Shown piece by piece: positions 55,497 through 64,000 of a stretch of 64,000 bases of DNA. Position numbers and translations under genes: made by a program. This DNA is from Effrenium voratum (Eukaryota > Sar > Dinophyceae > Suessiales > Symbiodiniaceae). Each line of letters opens with the position of its first letter. The stretch's first letter is position 1. The notes beneath the pieces are model-generated. The model saw only the letters and a program-made list of their open reading frames with translations. It did not search any database and had not been told where the DNA came from. Location of the stretch: positions 66,031-130,030 of the forward strand of contig CAUJNA010000836.1 in NCBI GenBank assembly GCA_963377175.1, read 5' to 3'.

Positions 55497-56155
55497 TCTC
55501 AAAATCGAAGGTGTTTGTGAGAATTGCAGAGCCCAGCGAATTTTTATTTTCGAGCGATGGATGAAACTGGATTGCAGCCCTTTGCAAGGATGGCAAGGAG
55601 TTTGAGACGACCCCTCCCAGCTAGCGTTTCCTGTCAGTCATGCCTATCCTACAAGGTTTGACACTGCGCATGTGACTTCCCAAAGTCGAGAGATTGACAG
55701 CGGGCAAGTTGGTGGTGCAGTCTTGTCATGCGTTGTTCTTGTTACTTGTCGCGGGGATAGATTGCAGGGTTGTTTATTGCTCAGGATTTGTTGAAAGATA
55801 TCTTCCAAGACGAAATACTTTGTATGTTTTGCTGCCATGCCCTTTCTTATTCAATGTCCATTCCCTTTTGTGACGCGCAGGAAAGAAGCATTTCCAAAGC
55901 CCCCACCTCCAAAATCCACTGTGTTTGTGAGAATCGCGGAGCCGTTCGTTGAATGGATGGGTGTGAACTGGATTGCAGTGCTTGTGCGTTGCGAGGATGG
56001 CAAGGACTTTGAGATCGTCGGCAACGCGTTTCAGGTCAAAGGTGTTTTGACAAACGCAGCGACCTCAGCTGCGCCACTTTGTGAAGGACCTACTTCAGCT
56101 TGTTTTGCCTTCGGAAATGCAGCTGCTCGCTTCGCGAGAATGTCAGGTGGATGAT
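55497..56155 (+). other. Diverged tandem duplication of an exon-like segment
   Basis: Two related segments about 410 bases apart: 55513-55615 (VFVRIAEPSEFLF, stop, NWIAALCKDGKEFE) and 55922-56020 (VFVRIAEPFVEWMGVNWIAV then CEDGKDFEIVG). The first copy is broken by an in-frame stop; the second is open to 56154. Another frame just downstream reads CQVDDLKEAVCSEAV (about 56128-56172), which recalls ubiquitin-like headers of Crinkler-type proteins, but only weakly. Likely part of the ATPase locus; family unknown. Confidence 0.45.
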
Positions 56156-57620
56156 CTGAAAGAAGCCGTGTGCTCAGAAGCCGTTTGCTTTGGCTCTTTG
56201 TCCGTTCTGGTTTGAGGCCATCAAGCAGAAGAAGCCAAATACAGTGTCTTGTGATGCAGATGAACTGGACATATACAGCCGGCAGGAGAGCGTTGCATGT
56301 CAAAAACACACCCGGACACCCATCTGTTCCACTCCCCACACCTCACCCCTTGCGGTGTCTCAGCTGGACTTTGCAGGACGGCCGCTGGGTCAAAGAAGGG
56401 AAGATGTCAGCAAGTTTGCGCGACACAGATGAGCCTCGCGCTTGGTTCCGATGCCTTTCAACTTTGGGTTGCGCCGTTGCCCAGCTGTCAGGGCAGACTG
56501 CTACGGATTCATGTTACCAGCTGGAGCTGCTGGAGCCGCATAGTTTGAGGCACCTCAGCAGCGCAGCAGTGCTCTACACTTGTGAACTTGCATCGTTGCC
56601 AGGCTACTGCTAGCTGTGGTCACTTGCTATTCTCGGCTGAGGCAATGCTGGGGCACAACGTTTCACCTCGTGCAGTGACAAAAGGTGCAGTTGCAGGCAC
56701 AGTTGTTTCGTTGCAGTGCATTTTTGCTTGACTCTTGAAGCTATGGTCGGCTCAGTAAGGCACCCTCTGGGAGGAAGGTGGGCTGCGGCGGCTCTATCAG
56801 GGCGTGCCCGGGGCCCCGGCTGAAGCCCGAAGTTTTGGGGCGGAGGGGGCTTTGGTCTTGCCTTTACCGTGGCCATGTGTGAGTGAGTGGGCTGCGACCC
56901 AGGCATATCGCAGATCGGTTGATAAACAGCTGCAACAAAACCCGAAAGAACTACTGCCTAGCCGCTGGCGCTGCAAACAGCCTGTCTTCGGTATGATGGA
57001 TGGAGCTTGATGCCTTCTCAGGAGGATTGGGGAAAGGCACAATTGCTGCACTGCATGTTTCTCACCTGCCAATCTTGTTTACCAATCAGACCATCACATT
57101 GATGACTTGAGCGCAGATGAGAGGCACCAATAGCTTGCGTACAACCGTTGATGACTTGTCATTGTGCTCGGGACCATAGCTCGCGCTCTTTTGTGGAGTG
57201 GCTGAGCATCCTTTCAACCACGCAAGCCAAGGGCTTCTGACAAACTTGGCTTCTTCCACACCCAACTTTGGGACGGTTTCATTTGGAATCCATTCTCCGT
57301 GAATGCATTCAAAGTCTCATGTCTATCGCATACACGCTTACCTGCCCACAGATACATCAGACATTCACTCGTACATGCGTAGGCACAATAGACAGATCAG
57401 ATTAGATTAGCTTAAACTTGATTAGATAGACTGATCGGTCGAAAAGTCGATCGATCGATAGATAGATATCTACGTAGATAAGTCATACATAGATACGATG
57501 CATGTTTGCAAATCCCACCCCACCCCCCACCCAGCTACACATGTTATATATATATATATATATGTGATTAGCCATGGTTGAATCCATCACCAGGGATGTC
57601 GCGATAGTGACTGACCGGTG
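56156..57620. other. Non-coding, with GATA-type microsatellites
   Basis: No gene recognised. AGATTAGATTAG/GATAGATA repeats lie at about 57395-57485 and a TA run at about 57546-57563. Confidence 0.55.
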
Positions 57621-57634
57621 ATGTTTGGCTCAAG
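57621..57634 (+). other. Weak spliced-leader relic
   Basis: ATGTTTGGCTCAAG matches the leader's 3' end at 13 of 14 positions (11 nt exact). An ATG follows four bases later at 57638, opening a basic Arg-rich frame (LRRPTASRGRKRPRAAVR). It suggests that the locus to the right began as a retroposed trans-spliced mRNA. Confidence 0.45.
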
Positions 57635-57983
57635 TTTATGGGTTCCGTCGCGCCTCGGATGGGCGTCGCCGAACCCCTGCGTCGACCGACGGCATCTCGG
57701 GGGAGAAAGAGACCTCGGGCCGCCGTCAGGTTGGTAGGGATCATTCGTGCGGCCTGTCGTCGATCAAGGTTGCGGGTTAACTCTTTTCTCTTTTGGTTGT
57801 TGTTCTCTGGTGTGTGGGAAACCCTGATCTTTGGGACCGGGGATTGGTTTGCTTTTGGGGAACCTTTCTTTTGTGGCTTGTTTACCCCAACTTACCCATT
57901 GCCTGGGCACAGGCTCTTGCCCGAATCACAGGTGATCAGCCGTAGGACTTTCCTACGCGCTTGAGACCATCAACTACAAGCTC

Positions 57984-58326
57984 TATGACGTCAACCCCAC
58001 GCTCACGCAGGAGTGTCGTGGATGAGGAGGCTATCCTAGGTGGTCTCCGATCAGGTGAGGACTTGCCGGACTACGACTACGAGGAATTCACAGGTTCAGC
58101 AGGCCAGGATCGCAGGGGTGATGATCCCGATAGGGACACACCCCGAAGCCGTGGCAGGTACACTGACGATGGAGACGACCGCATTTTCCGTCAGGCCACC
58201 GATGATGAGCAAGGACGAGGAGCTCGCCCTGATAGGGGCGGCTCCGAATCAGGTTTCGGCTCGCCCTCATACGGACGACCTGGAAGCCATGCCTGGTCGA
58301 TCTCCCAGGTCTCTTTTTCCAGGTGA
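57984..58326 (+). CDS. Acidic/Arg-rich disordered segment
   Basis: ATG at 57984 (MTSTPRSRRSVVDEEAILGG), then Asp/Arg/Gly-rich disordered text (EDLPDYDYEEF, DDPDRDTPRSRGRYTDDGDD). A related charged segment in the same frame lies at 58465-58734 (SLTRGAARDIREDRDTRSER). Probably the N-terminal region of the element's structural protein. No domain is recognised. Confidence 0.4.
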
Positions 58327-59204
58327 ATCACAGGCCCTGGAAGGAGTTGGGGACAGGCCGCAAGGACCAGGAACCATGGTCTTGGCCCCGAGAGATATCT
58401 TGGGTCGATTAACTGGGTCTCAAAATCCAGGCCAGTTTGATGAGCACGAGGAGAGGGCGTTTGCGTGAAGCCTGAGTCTGATACTGATAGGCCCAACCCA
58501 GTTCCTACGACTCCGTTTGAATTCGATAATGATGAAGATTGTGTCGCATTTGCGGATGCTCGTGAGAAGGAAGAGAGTTTATCTTACCGGAATGCAAGGA
58601 GCCGTGAAGCTGCGAGGGCCAGGAGCCTCACTCGTGGTGCTGCGAGGGACATTCGCGAGGACAGGGACACCCGGAGTGAGAGAGAAAGGATCAGAGAGAG
58701 TCGGGACACCCTTAGGAGGTCCTCCCGGGATTGAACCCATCCCGAATGTTCCCCCTTTTCCCAATATCACTTTTGGAGGACCGCTGCATCAAAGAGTTGA
58801 GGACACAAACCGTCCAGGATCACTGAGCGGGCCGCTAACGTGGTTGAAGCGGGTGCAAGGGACGGAAGGCTTGCAAGTGCACTAGAGATCGAAGATCGTC
58901 CGTCGATCGCTTGCCCGTTAGGGCGAGATCTCAGCGACCTCGAGAGGTTCAGCGCCGCAGGATGAGGACATGTTTGATCCAGCCCATGTTCATATTCACT
59001 CCACACCTGAGTCCCATGGGTCGAATGTTAATCCCAGGTCCGGCCATAGCCGGGGAAGGGGCGTCAGTCCGAATAGGCCAGGATCACTGATGATCCTGCT
59101 TCCGACCCCAGAGGGCGCACTAGATCGAGATATCGACCCCTCCGGCCCTCAGATCTCATTCTTCTGGTGACTCCGGTGACGCTAGGATTAAGGAAGTATT
59201 TGAT

Positions 59205-60403
59205 TTGCACATTCAGGAGATGTTCGAAAGAGGCGAGGCTTCTAGCCCGGTTGCGAACACCCTTAACGCCTTTGCTAATCAGATCAGGTTACTAAAGGAC
59301 AAGGTTAGTTGCTTGGCTACCGAGATTGCGACCCAAGCGGATGCTGATCGAATGCCACTGATAGTTCAACGGTTTGCCGGTGAGATCATTCCCGATAGCA
59401 GAGCAGTCGTTAGGCAAGCTATTGATGAGCAGAGCAAGATTGTGGATCAGAGGATCAACTCACTCTCTAATGACTCCAATGAAGTCCGGGAATCCGTTAG
59501 GGACGTAGCGCTATCTTCAGGAGCCAGGCTGCCTTTGAGGACCAGACCAATACTGAGGTTGAAAAGTTAGAAAAGCGACTCTTTTTGGTAGAGAAGGCCG
59601 TTAGGCTGACTCCATCTTCTGATGCTCCGGCTGCATCGGGGCCCGATAGGGCCACTAGCAGCGGGGTTGACGTGAATTTCAGGGACTTAACCGCGAGAGT
59701 CGATAGACTCCAAGGTGCTCGACCTGCGAAATGGGCCACTAGGGCCATTGACGAGCTCAAGGATGAGCACAGCACGTTCGCTGACCAAATGCTGGAATCA
59801 CGGGGTGGCAGGGGTTACCATGTTGTCGATAGACCTAGGGACCCAGATGCCCCTCAGGATTGGCTCGAGGCGATCGAGGAGATTAACCGGAAGGTTCAGG
59901 ATCTTACTCGTAGAGTCTATCGCCAAGGTCGGGATCATGATGCCACTGTTGAGAAGGTCGAGGCCGTGAACGCCCGTATCGCTGCATTCGATGAGAATGC
60001 ACAAAGGCTTCAGCAGGCTGCGCAGGCTATAAGAACTCAGCTTGTTAATCTTCCTTCAGGCACGGAGCAGACGCAGGCCGTCGGAAGACGGGAGCTTGTC
60101 TTTTATCGCAACATGTTGGATGCGACCATGCGGAGGCTTGGCGTCGTCGAAAACAACATCCGCGCCCTGAATGAAATGAGTACCCGAGTTATGGGGCAGC
60201 TTGCCGATCTCGAGGGACATGTCGATGACGCGGCCGATATGATTCAGGTAGCTCAACAGAATCCTCGTGGACCCCAAGGCAGGCCAAACATCGGGTACGA
60301 CGCTTTCGCTGGACAAGGATTAGGTCTCCGACGCCTACCCCTGGAGATAGAAATGCTCAGAATCCTGTCCCATCGGCCAGGCCAGGTGGGGGCGTTAGCC
60401 TAA
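59205..60403 (+). CDS. Coiled-coil segments, two frames
   Basis: 59205-59570 (NAFANQIRLLKDKVSCLATE and QAIDEQSKIVDQRINSLS) and 59585-60403 in another frame (INRKVQDLTRRVYRQGRDHD, RLGVVENNIRALNEMSTRVM, QLADLEGHVDDAADMI) show heptad-like hydrophobic spacing over most of their length. They look like one rod-like protein of about 390 aa split by a frame change at about 59570-59585. A self-assembling structural role is plausible but inferred. Confidence 0.5.
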
Positions 60404-60474
60404 CTGATCATGTCTTCGAGGACAGTAGGAGAGCCAACGCGAGTGATCAACCCCAGGTCAACAGGGGCTCAAGC

Positions 60475-60822
60475 TTGCCAAGCGTGCCCAGTAGGGTTGA
60501 AGCTGGTTCTCATGCAAGCAGGCGTCCTGTCTCTCCCGTTAGGGAGATAGCCGGAGCAGAAGGGCTCTGCAGATGGCGTACCAGGGATGATCCACAGGCG
60601 CGTGCCAGGGCTAATATTTCAATTTCCCCGAATAGGGATGGGAGTAGGAACAGGAGTCCGGGGGCTGCCGATAGGGAGCCCGAGGTTAGGAGTCGGGAAT
60701 CAAGAAACGAGAGACCAATCCGCGATAGCGGAGGTGCCCCTCAAAATCCTAATCGCCAACAAAGGGATGCCCAAGGCAACAGGGCCCGTGGTCTGGCGAT
60801 AGCCGAAGGAACCCAGCTGTGA
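60475..60822 (+). CDS. Disordered Arg/Ser/Asn-rich segment
   Basis: Reads SRRPVSPVREIAG, ISPNRDGSRNRSPGAADREP and NPNRQQRDAQGNRARG. Low-complexity linker text of RS type between the coiled-coil and zinc parts. It overlaps the next frame by four bases, as in other frame transitions of this element. Confidence 0.35.
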   Translation: MPSVPSRVEAGSHASRRPVSPVREIAGAEGLCRWRTRDDPQARARANISISPNRDGSRNRSPGAADREPEVRSRESRNERPIRDSGGAPQNPNRQQRDAQGNRARGLAIAEGTQL

Positions 60823-61241
60823 GCGGTGCGCCAGATGGCGATGGACCTGATCTCTCGAGAATATGTGCTCAGGACAACCCAAATGATCGAAGACACCCAA
60901 ATGCGAGCTTCACTTGTGCTACGTGCAAACGTGAATTCTGCCAACTGTGTCAGGGTGACGATGGGGACTGTTGGAATTGCCAGCTCTTGAAAACGAAGTG
61001 CTGGGCCTGTCGCAAGAATGCTCAGGAGATATCCATGTATTCCTGTTCTGACTGTGAGAAGAACATCTGCAATGAGCATACGTTTCTTGGGCACGACTGT
61101 CTCAAGCAATGCTCGCGGTGCCATGCGGGCCGTGGGGCGCCGCCTCCCCTCCTCAAAAAGGAGGCGGTCCTGAGGGACCATCGGGTCACGGTGGAGGCGG
61201 ATGCGGTGGTGATGGGTCATTCCCGCGTCCTCCGGGCCTAG
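60819..61241 (+). CDS. Multi-cysteine zinc-finger segment
   Basis: Dense Cys pairs with regular spacing: CATCKREFCQLC, CWNCQLLKTKCWAC, CSDCEKNICNEH and CSRCHAGRG, about 60915-61135. The array suggests three to four zinc sites of treble-clef/B-box or zinc-ribbon kind and hence RNA or protein binding. It has no own ATG and is likely internal to a longer protein. Confidence 0.55.
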   Translation: MSGAPDGDGPDLSRICAQDNPNDRRHPNASFTCATCKREFCQLCQGDDGDCWNCQLLKTKCWACRKNAQEISMYSCSDCEKNICNEHTFLGHDCLKQCSRCHAGRGAPPPLLKKEAVLRDHRVTVEADAVVMGHSRVLRA

Positions 61242-61389
61242 TCCTCCTGGTGGAGGACAAGGACCCCCTGGACCACCTGGTGGCCAGCTGGAGGCGGCGG
61301 GGCGCCTCTCGGGGAATACCATGGGGGAGGAGGAGCGCCGACGTTTAGTGGCACTGCTGTAGATTCTCACGGAGCTGGAAACAATCAGT

Positions 61390-62119
61390 GTGGTTCCAGC
61401 TTCTTTGGCCCAGCCTACGGAGGTGGTGTTAACCAACAAGGTGTTGTTGTTGGCGTTAGCCAGCCCAACGTTGCTGCCGGTTACCCATCTAGTGTCGGCT
61501 AGTAATCTCGGGCCAGGTCTTAGTCTTGGCTACAGCATTCACGGGGCCGGTAGGCAGGGAGATGGCGGTCTTCTACCTGAAGCCTTGAGGGGAGATGACG
61601 GGCGGGATAAGTGCACTAAATGTGGCAGAATCCCTGAGTTCGGTTTCCCTCTTGTTCCATGCGTTGGTTGTGGAATGAGGGCATGTGAGGTGTGCTGTCC
61701 TTTGCCTGCCAGGCTGTGTGAAAGCTGTAGGATTACTTCTTGTACCCCGATAGGGGCGCTGATTTCAACCGTTGTTGATAGCAAGGATCGGTACCATCAT
61801 AAATGCAACACGATCGTGTTGCCTGCTGAGCCGACAGCTGACAAGCTTCGGGAATGGATCTCCGAGGTGAAGGAGAGGGTCAGGAATGCTTTCAGTTTCG
61901 ATTCTGATTACGCGTTAGCGTGGATTTCAGAGACTGAAAGGCTGGATTATGAGGCCCTGCAAGTATCCGGTGTTGGATTCCAACTTCACGAGTGCTATCA
62001 GGGATTGCATCAAGACGAGGGCTGTTAGGGACAAGATGAATCGCCTTACGGAGGCCGCTCAGAATATGACCCCTCCTCAGGGGATCAAACGAAGGGCATC
62101 AAGGGAAGGCAGATCTTGA
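61390..62119 (+). pseudogene. Second zinc-finger segment with frameshift
   Basis: Frame one (61390 to about 61962) carries C-x2-C-x11-C-x2-C-x4-C-x2-C-x7-C-x2-C (CTKCGRIPEFGF, CVGCGMRACEVC, LCESC), a RING/FYVE-like spacing, about 61615-61735. At about 61962 sensible text moves to the neighbouring frame (YPVLDSNFTSAIRDCIKTRA, to 62119), consistent with a one-base indel. Confidence 0.5.
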
Positions 62120-62569
62120 AGCTTCTGCTGAATCACTTGCAGACTGGAGTCGAGGACGACCAGACCTTCAAGATCGCTGAGCTGACCAGTCAAGTGTCGG
62201 CAAACAGGTCACTCTGATGATGAAGCTAGGCTCCGGAGTTATCTGAGTACTTGGGACAACCTCATCTATGGGATCAAAAGGAAGATTGATGATGGGGTGC
62301 TGCTAGGTGTGTTCATTGAGAATGTTCGTCATCTGCGCTGTATGCGGCCTGACATCGAGAGATGGGATTGCGATGAGACCGTTAGGTCTTTCGCGTGGCT
62401 CTATAAGGCTTGTCAGGACTGTGTCGAACGGTGGCAGAAGCGCCAAAACACGCTTCAGATGTATCAGACCTTCCACGAGCAGAGGTCGCGGTCGGGCTCT
62501 CACTCTGTGCGAAGATACGACCCGCTTGCCAGGAGGAGCCACCCAAGCCCGTCAAGGTCCGTTAGGTGA
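62090..62569 (+). pseudogene. Gag capsid-like helical segment, frameshifted
   Basis: Frame 62095-62217 reads GRQILKLLLNHLQTGVEDDQ. At 62216 it moves to another frame (ARLRSYLSTWDNLIYGIKRK, LLGVFIENVRHLRCM, FAWLYKACQDCVERW) to 62569. The run of helices with conserved Trp/Leu resembles retrotransposon gag (UBN2-like) capsid text. The assignment rests on pattern only. Confidence 0.4.
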
Positions 62570-62794
62570 AGGACGGAAGGCCAAGATCATCTTCGCCCGG
62601 GAGGAGTAGTCAGAGAGACCAAGCTTCTCCTGGAAGGGCAGTCAGAGGGATAGGCGGACCCCGTCTCCCAAGTCACCGAGGAGGCAGTTGCCTGCCGGGC
62701 CCGAACAGGGAAATGTCAGCATGGTCGAGACTGCAGGTTTGAGCACGACAAGAGCCCGAGGAATCCTGCTGCGCCTTCTACTCCGAGGACTGGT

Positions 62795-62986
62795 GATAGG
62801 CCCGTCAGGGACAAGCCCATGTACTTTGGGTACTGCTACGACTGTATGTATGGCAAGTGCACCGCTCAGCAATGCAAATACTTGCATCAGAAGCCGCCTC
62901 CAGGTAAACAGATGGAGATGCTCCTGGTGGGTCTCTCATGTATGAGATGCACTAGGATGAGCTTCCTATGGTGGGATACGTCGTGA
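62795..62986 (+). CDS. CCCH zinc knuckle segment
   Basis: Short frame with GYCYDCMYGKCTAQQCKYLH: C-x7-C-x4-C-x3-H, the same class of finger as in the gag-like ORF at 42.6-44.0 kb. Its position after a capsid-like segment matches a gag nucleocapsid. Confidence 0.55.
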   Translation, partial: DRPVRDKPMYFGYCYDCMYGKCTAQQCKYLHQKPPPGKQMEMLLVGLSCMRCTRMSFLWWDTS

Positions 62987-63345
62987 TGAAGTTCCAAGAC
63001 TTCAGGAAGGCGGTCCAACTTCAAAGGATGAGGCGGAATGGAAAGGCCATGATCGAGATATTGATCACAAGGCCAGATGAGTACGACTCGATAGGAGATG
63101 GGAGACCGGATGAGGGCTTGGTTCCAATCACGGTGCCTATGCGCCCCGATGGCGAGTTATCGCCTTTGTGGTACGTCAGGGACAGGCTGCGGAACTACTC
63201 AGGTAGGCATGTAGTGGTCATGGTGGATCTTCGGGTACACTGGTCTTTGATTGGGCCCGTGTGTCTGACAAGGAGGAAGACTCTTGCCGTTCGGGACGAG
63301 ATGCAGATGGGTGCGTGGAAGGCCGTGTACCTGTTCGATGATTAA
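62968..63345 (+). CDS. Unknown ORF of the gag-like element
   Basis: ATG at 62970 (MVGYVVMKFQDFRKAVQLQR). Later text is FAST-like beta/alpha sequence (MIEILITRPDEYDSIGDG, WYVRDRLRNYSGRHVVVMV). About 125 residues ending at 63345. A short frame with two CxxC pairs (CLRCAEITPSGMHLCPGC, about 63455-63515) follows. No family is recognised. Confidence 0.4.
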   Translation: MVGYVVMKFQDFRKAVQLQRMRRNGKAMIEILITRPDEYDSIGDGRPDEGLVPITVPMRPDGELSPLWYVRDRLRNYSGRHVVVMVDLRVHWSLIGPVCLTRRKTLAVRDEMQMGAWKAVYLFDD

Positions 63346-63528
63346 TTACACGATAGTGTATCATCGCGTTTGGGACTCTGGTGATTTTACTCCCGATAGG
63401 GGGAGTCACAAGCGGACGCGTGAGGATGTCAGGCTGAATGTGACCAGTACCTTCTGTTTGAGGTGCGCGGAGATCACGCCATCTGGAATGCACTTGTGCC
63501 CTGGATGTGCGCTCCCGGTCTTCTAGAG

Positions 63529-64000
63529 GAGCCGCATTGCCCCGGAGTGGGTGAGGAGTATGGGACAATTCAACCCCAAGAGGATTGCTTCCGACGTGGT
63601 CGGGGTCATCAAGAGGAACTTGATTTCCTATTCGATGGCCTCCGACCTGAGGTTGACGGTGCAGAGCGGCATCCGGTTGCCTCCCTATCTCGGGGAAGAT
63701 AAGGGTGGAGTCGACGTGGCGTGGGATGAAATGGCGAAGGTGCTCTTTCAGTTCTCCTACGTGTCGGGCATCTCGACATCGGACGCTTTCGTGGAGAAGT
63801 GGGTGGCAAAGCGCCTGATCAAAACCAACCAAATCGATAGATTTGAGTCGGTGACTGAGTACGTCCGAGCGAATCCGGCGCATGCAGCTCAATGGGGAAG
63901 ACGTATGACGACTTCCGTTAGGAAGTTTGCTCGTCATGACACATATTTGTCCTTCTACATCCCGATGGCTTATGTGATCGGTGCTGCTGCGGGTCATCTG
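63529..64000 (+). CDS. Unknown ORF, open at window end
   Basis: The frame opens after the TAG at 63526-63528 and runs to the last base without a stop (at least 157 residues); the first ATG is at 63559 (MGQFNPKRIASDVVGVIKRN). It is mixed helical text (AWDEMAKVLFQFSYVSGI, FVEKWVAKRLIKTNQIDRF, NPAHAAQWGRRMTTSVRKFA) with a hydrophobic end. It belongs to the same strand and style as the preceding ORFs. The family is unknown, and the C-terminus lies outside the window. Confidence 0.5.

Larger units (their letters stand above)
57638..64000 (+). pseudogene. Multi-frame gag-like element with coiled coils and zinc fingers
   Basis: A chain of protein-like segments on one strand that changes frame every few hundred bases and continues past the window. 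Order: acidic/RS-rich N-terminal text, two coiled-coil segments, a disordered Arg/Ser-rich part, a multi-Cys zinc region, a second zinc region, a helical gag-like segment, a CCCH finger, and further unknown ORFs. Several junctions are consistent with single-base indels because text continues sensibly in the neighbouring frame (about 61962, 62090, 62216). No catalytic retroelement enzyme is seen inside the window. Best reading: the gag half of a decayed retroelement. Alternatives are a lineage-specific gene with very short introns, or an indel-rich assembly segment. Confidence 0.5.

Overview
The window looks like nuclear DNA of a dinoflagellate (Suessiales / Symbiodiniaceae-like at best; genus not resolved). 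Three signals support this. (1) Relics of the dinoflagellate mRNA spliced leader occur at 35859-35873, 42549-42563, 45698-45714 and, weakly, 57624-57634. (2) A gene of 18 short exons can be reassembled by eye, and most of its introns start with GC rather than GT. (3) Retroelement relics coding for reverse transcriptase and tyrosine recombinase sit among satellites, microsatellites and long gene-poor stretches. There are no bacterial operons, ribosome binding sites, rRNA genes or CRISPR arrays.

Layout. 1-22 kb: mostly non-coding, with a polypurine tract, minisatellites, a few unassigned exon-like islands and a decayed copia-type retroelement (15.48-17.46 kb). 22.27-35.13 kb: a complete MATE-family transporter gene (about 502 aa); its ninth intron is swollen by inverted satellite arrays (27.5-29.0 kb). 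35.79-44.68 kb: a large GC-rich retroelement with a long zinc-ribbon ORF1 (one apparent 1-nt frameshift), a tyrosine recombinase, then a gag/CCCH-finger ORF running into the start of a methyltransferase-like domain that is cut by a 100-N scaffold gap (44678-44777). An identical 113-bp leader with a split spliced-leader relic precedes both the first and the third ORF, and a 19-22 nt microrepeat is scattered 13 times through this element and, as far as I could see, nowhere else in the window. 44.78-47.83 kb: the last three exons of an MFS sugar-transporter gene whose 5' part lies beyond the gap; a spliced-leader-tagged retrocopy sits in one of its introns. 48.98-52.5 kb: a decayed retroelement with a DIRS/Ngaro-like reverse transcriptase and RNase H, followed by a 158-bp direct repeat. 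52.5-56.2 kb: a P-loop ATPase gene with a diverged tandem duplication downstream. 57.6-64.0 kb: a multi-frame, frameshifted element with coiled coils, several zinc fingers and a gag-like segment, open at the window edge.

The two transporter genes are the only clear host genes. Everything else recognisable is mobile-element or retroposed-cDNA material, consistent with mRNA recycling by reverse transcription in dinoflagellates. Exon joins were derived by hand from reading phase, family pattern and splice-like borders, and have not been tested against transcripts.
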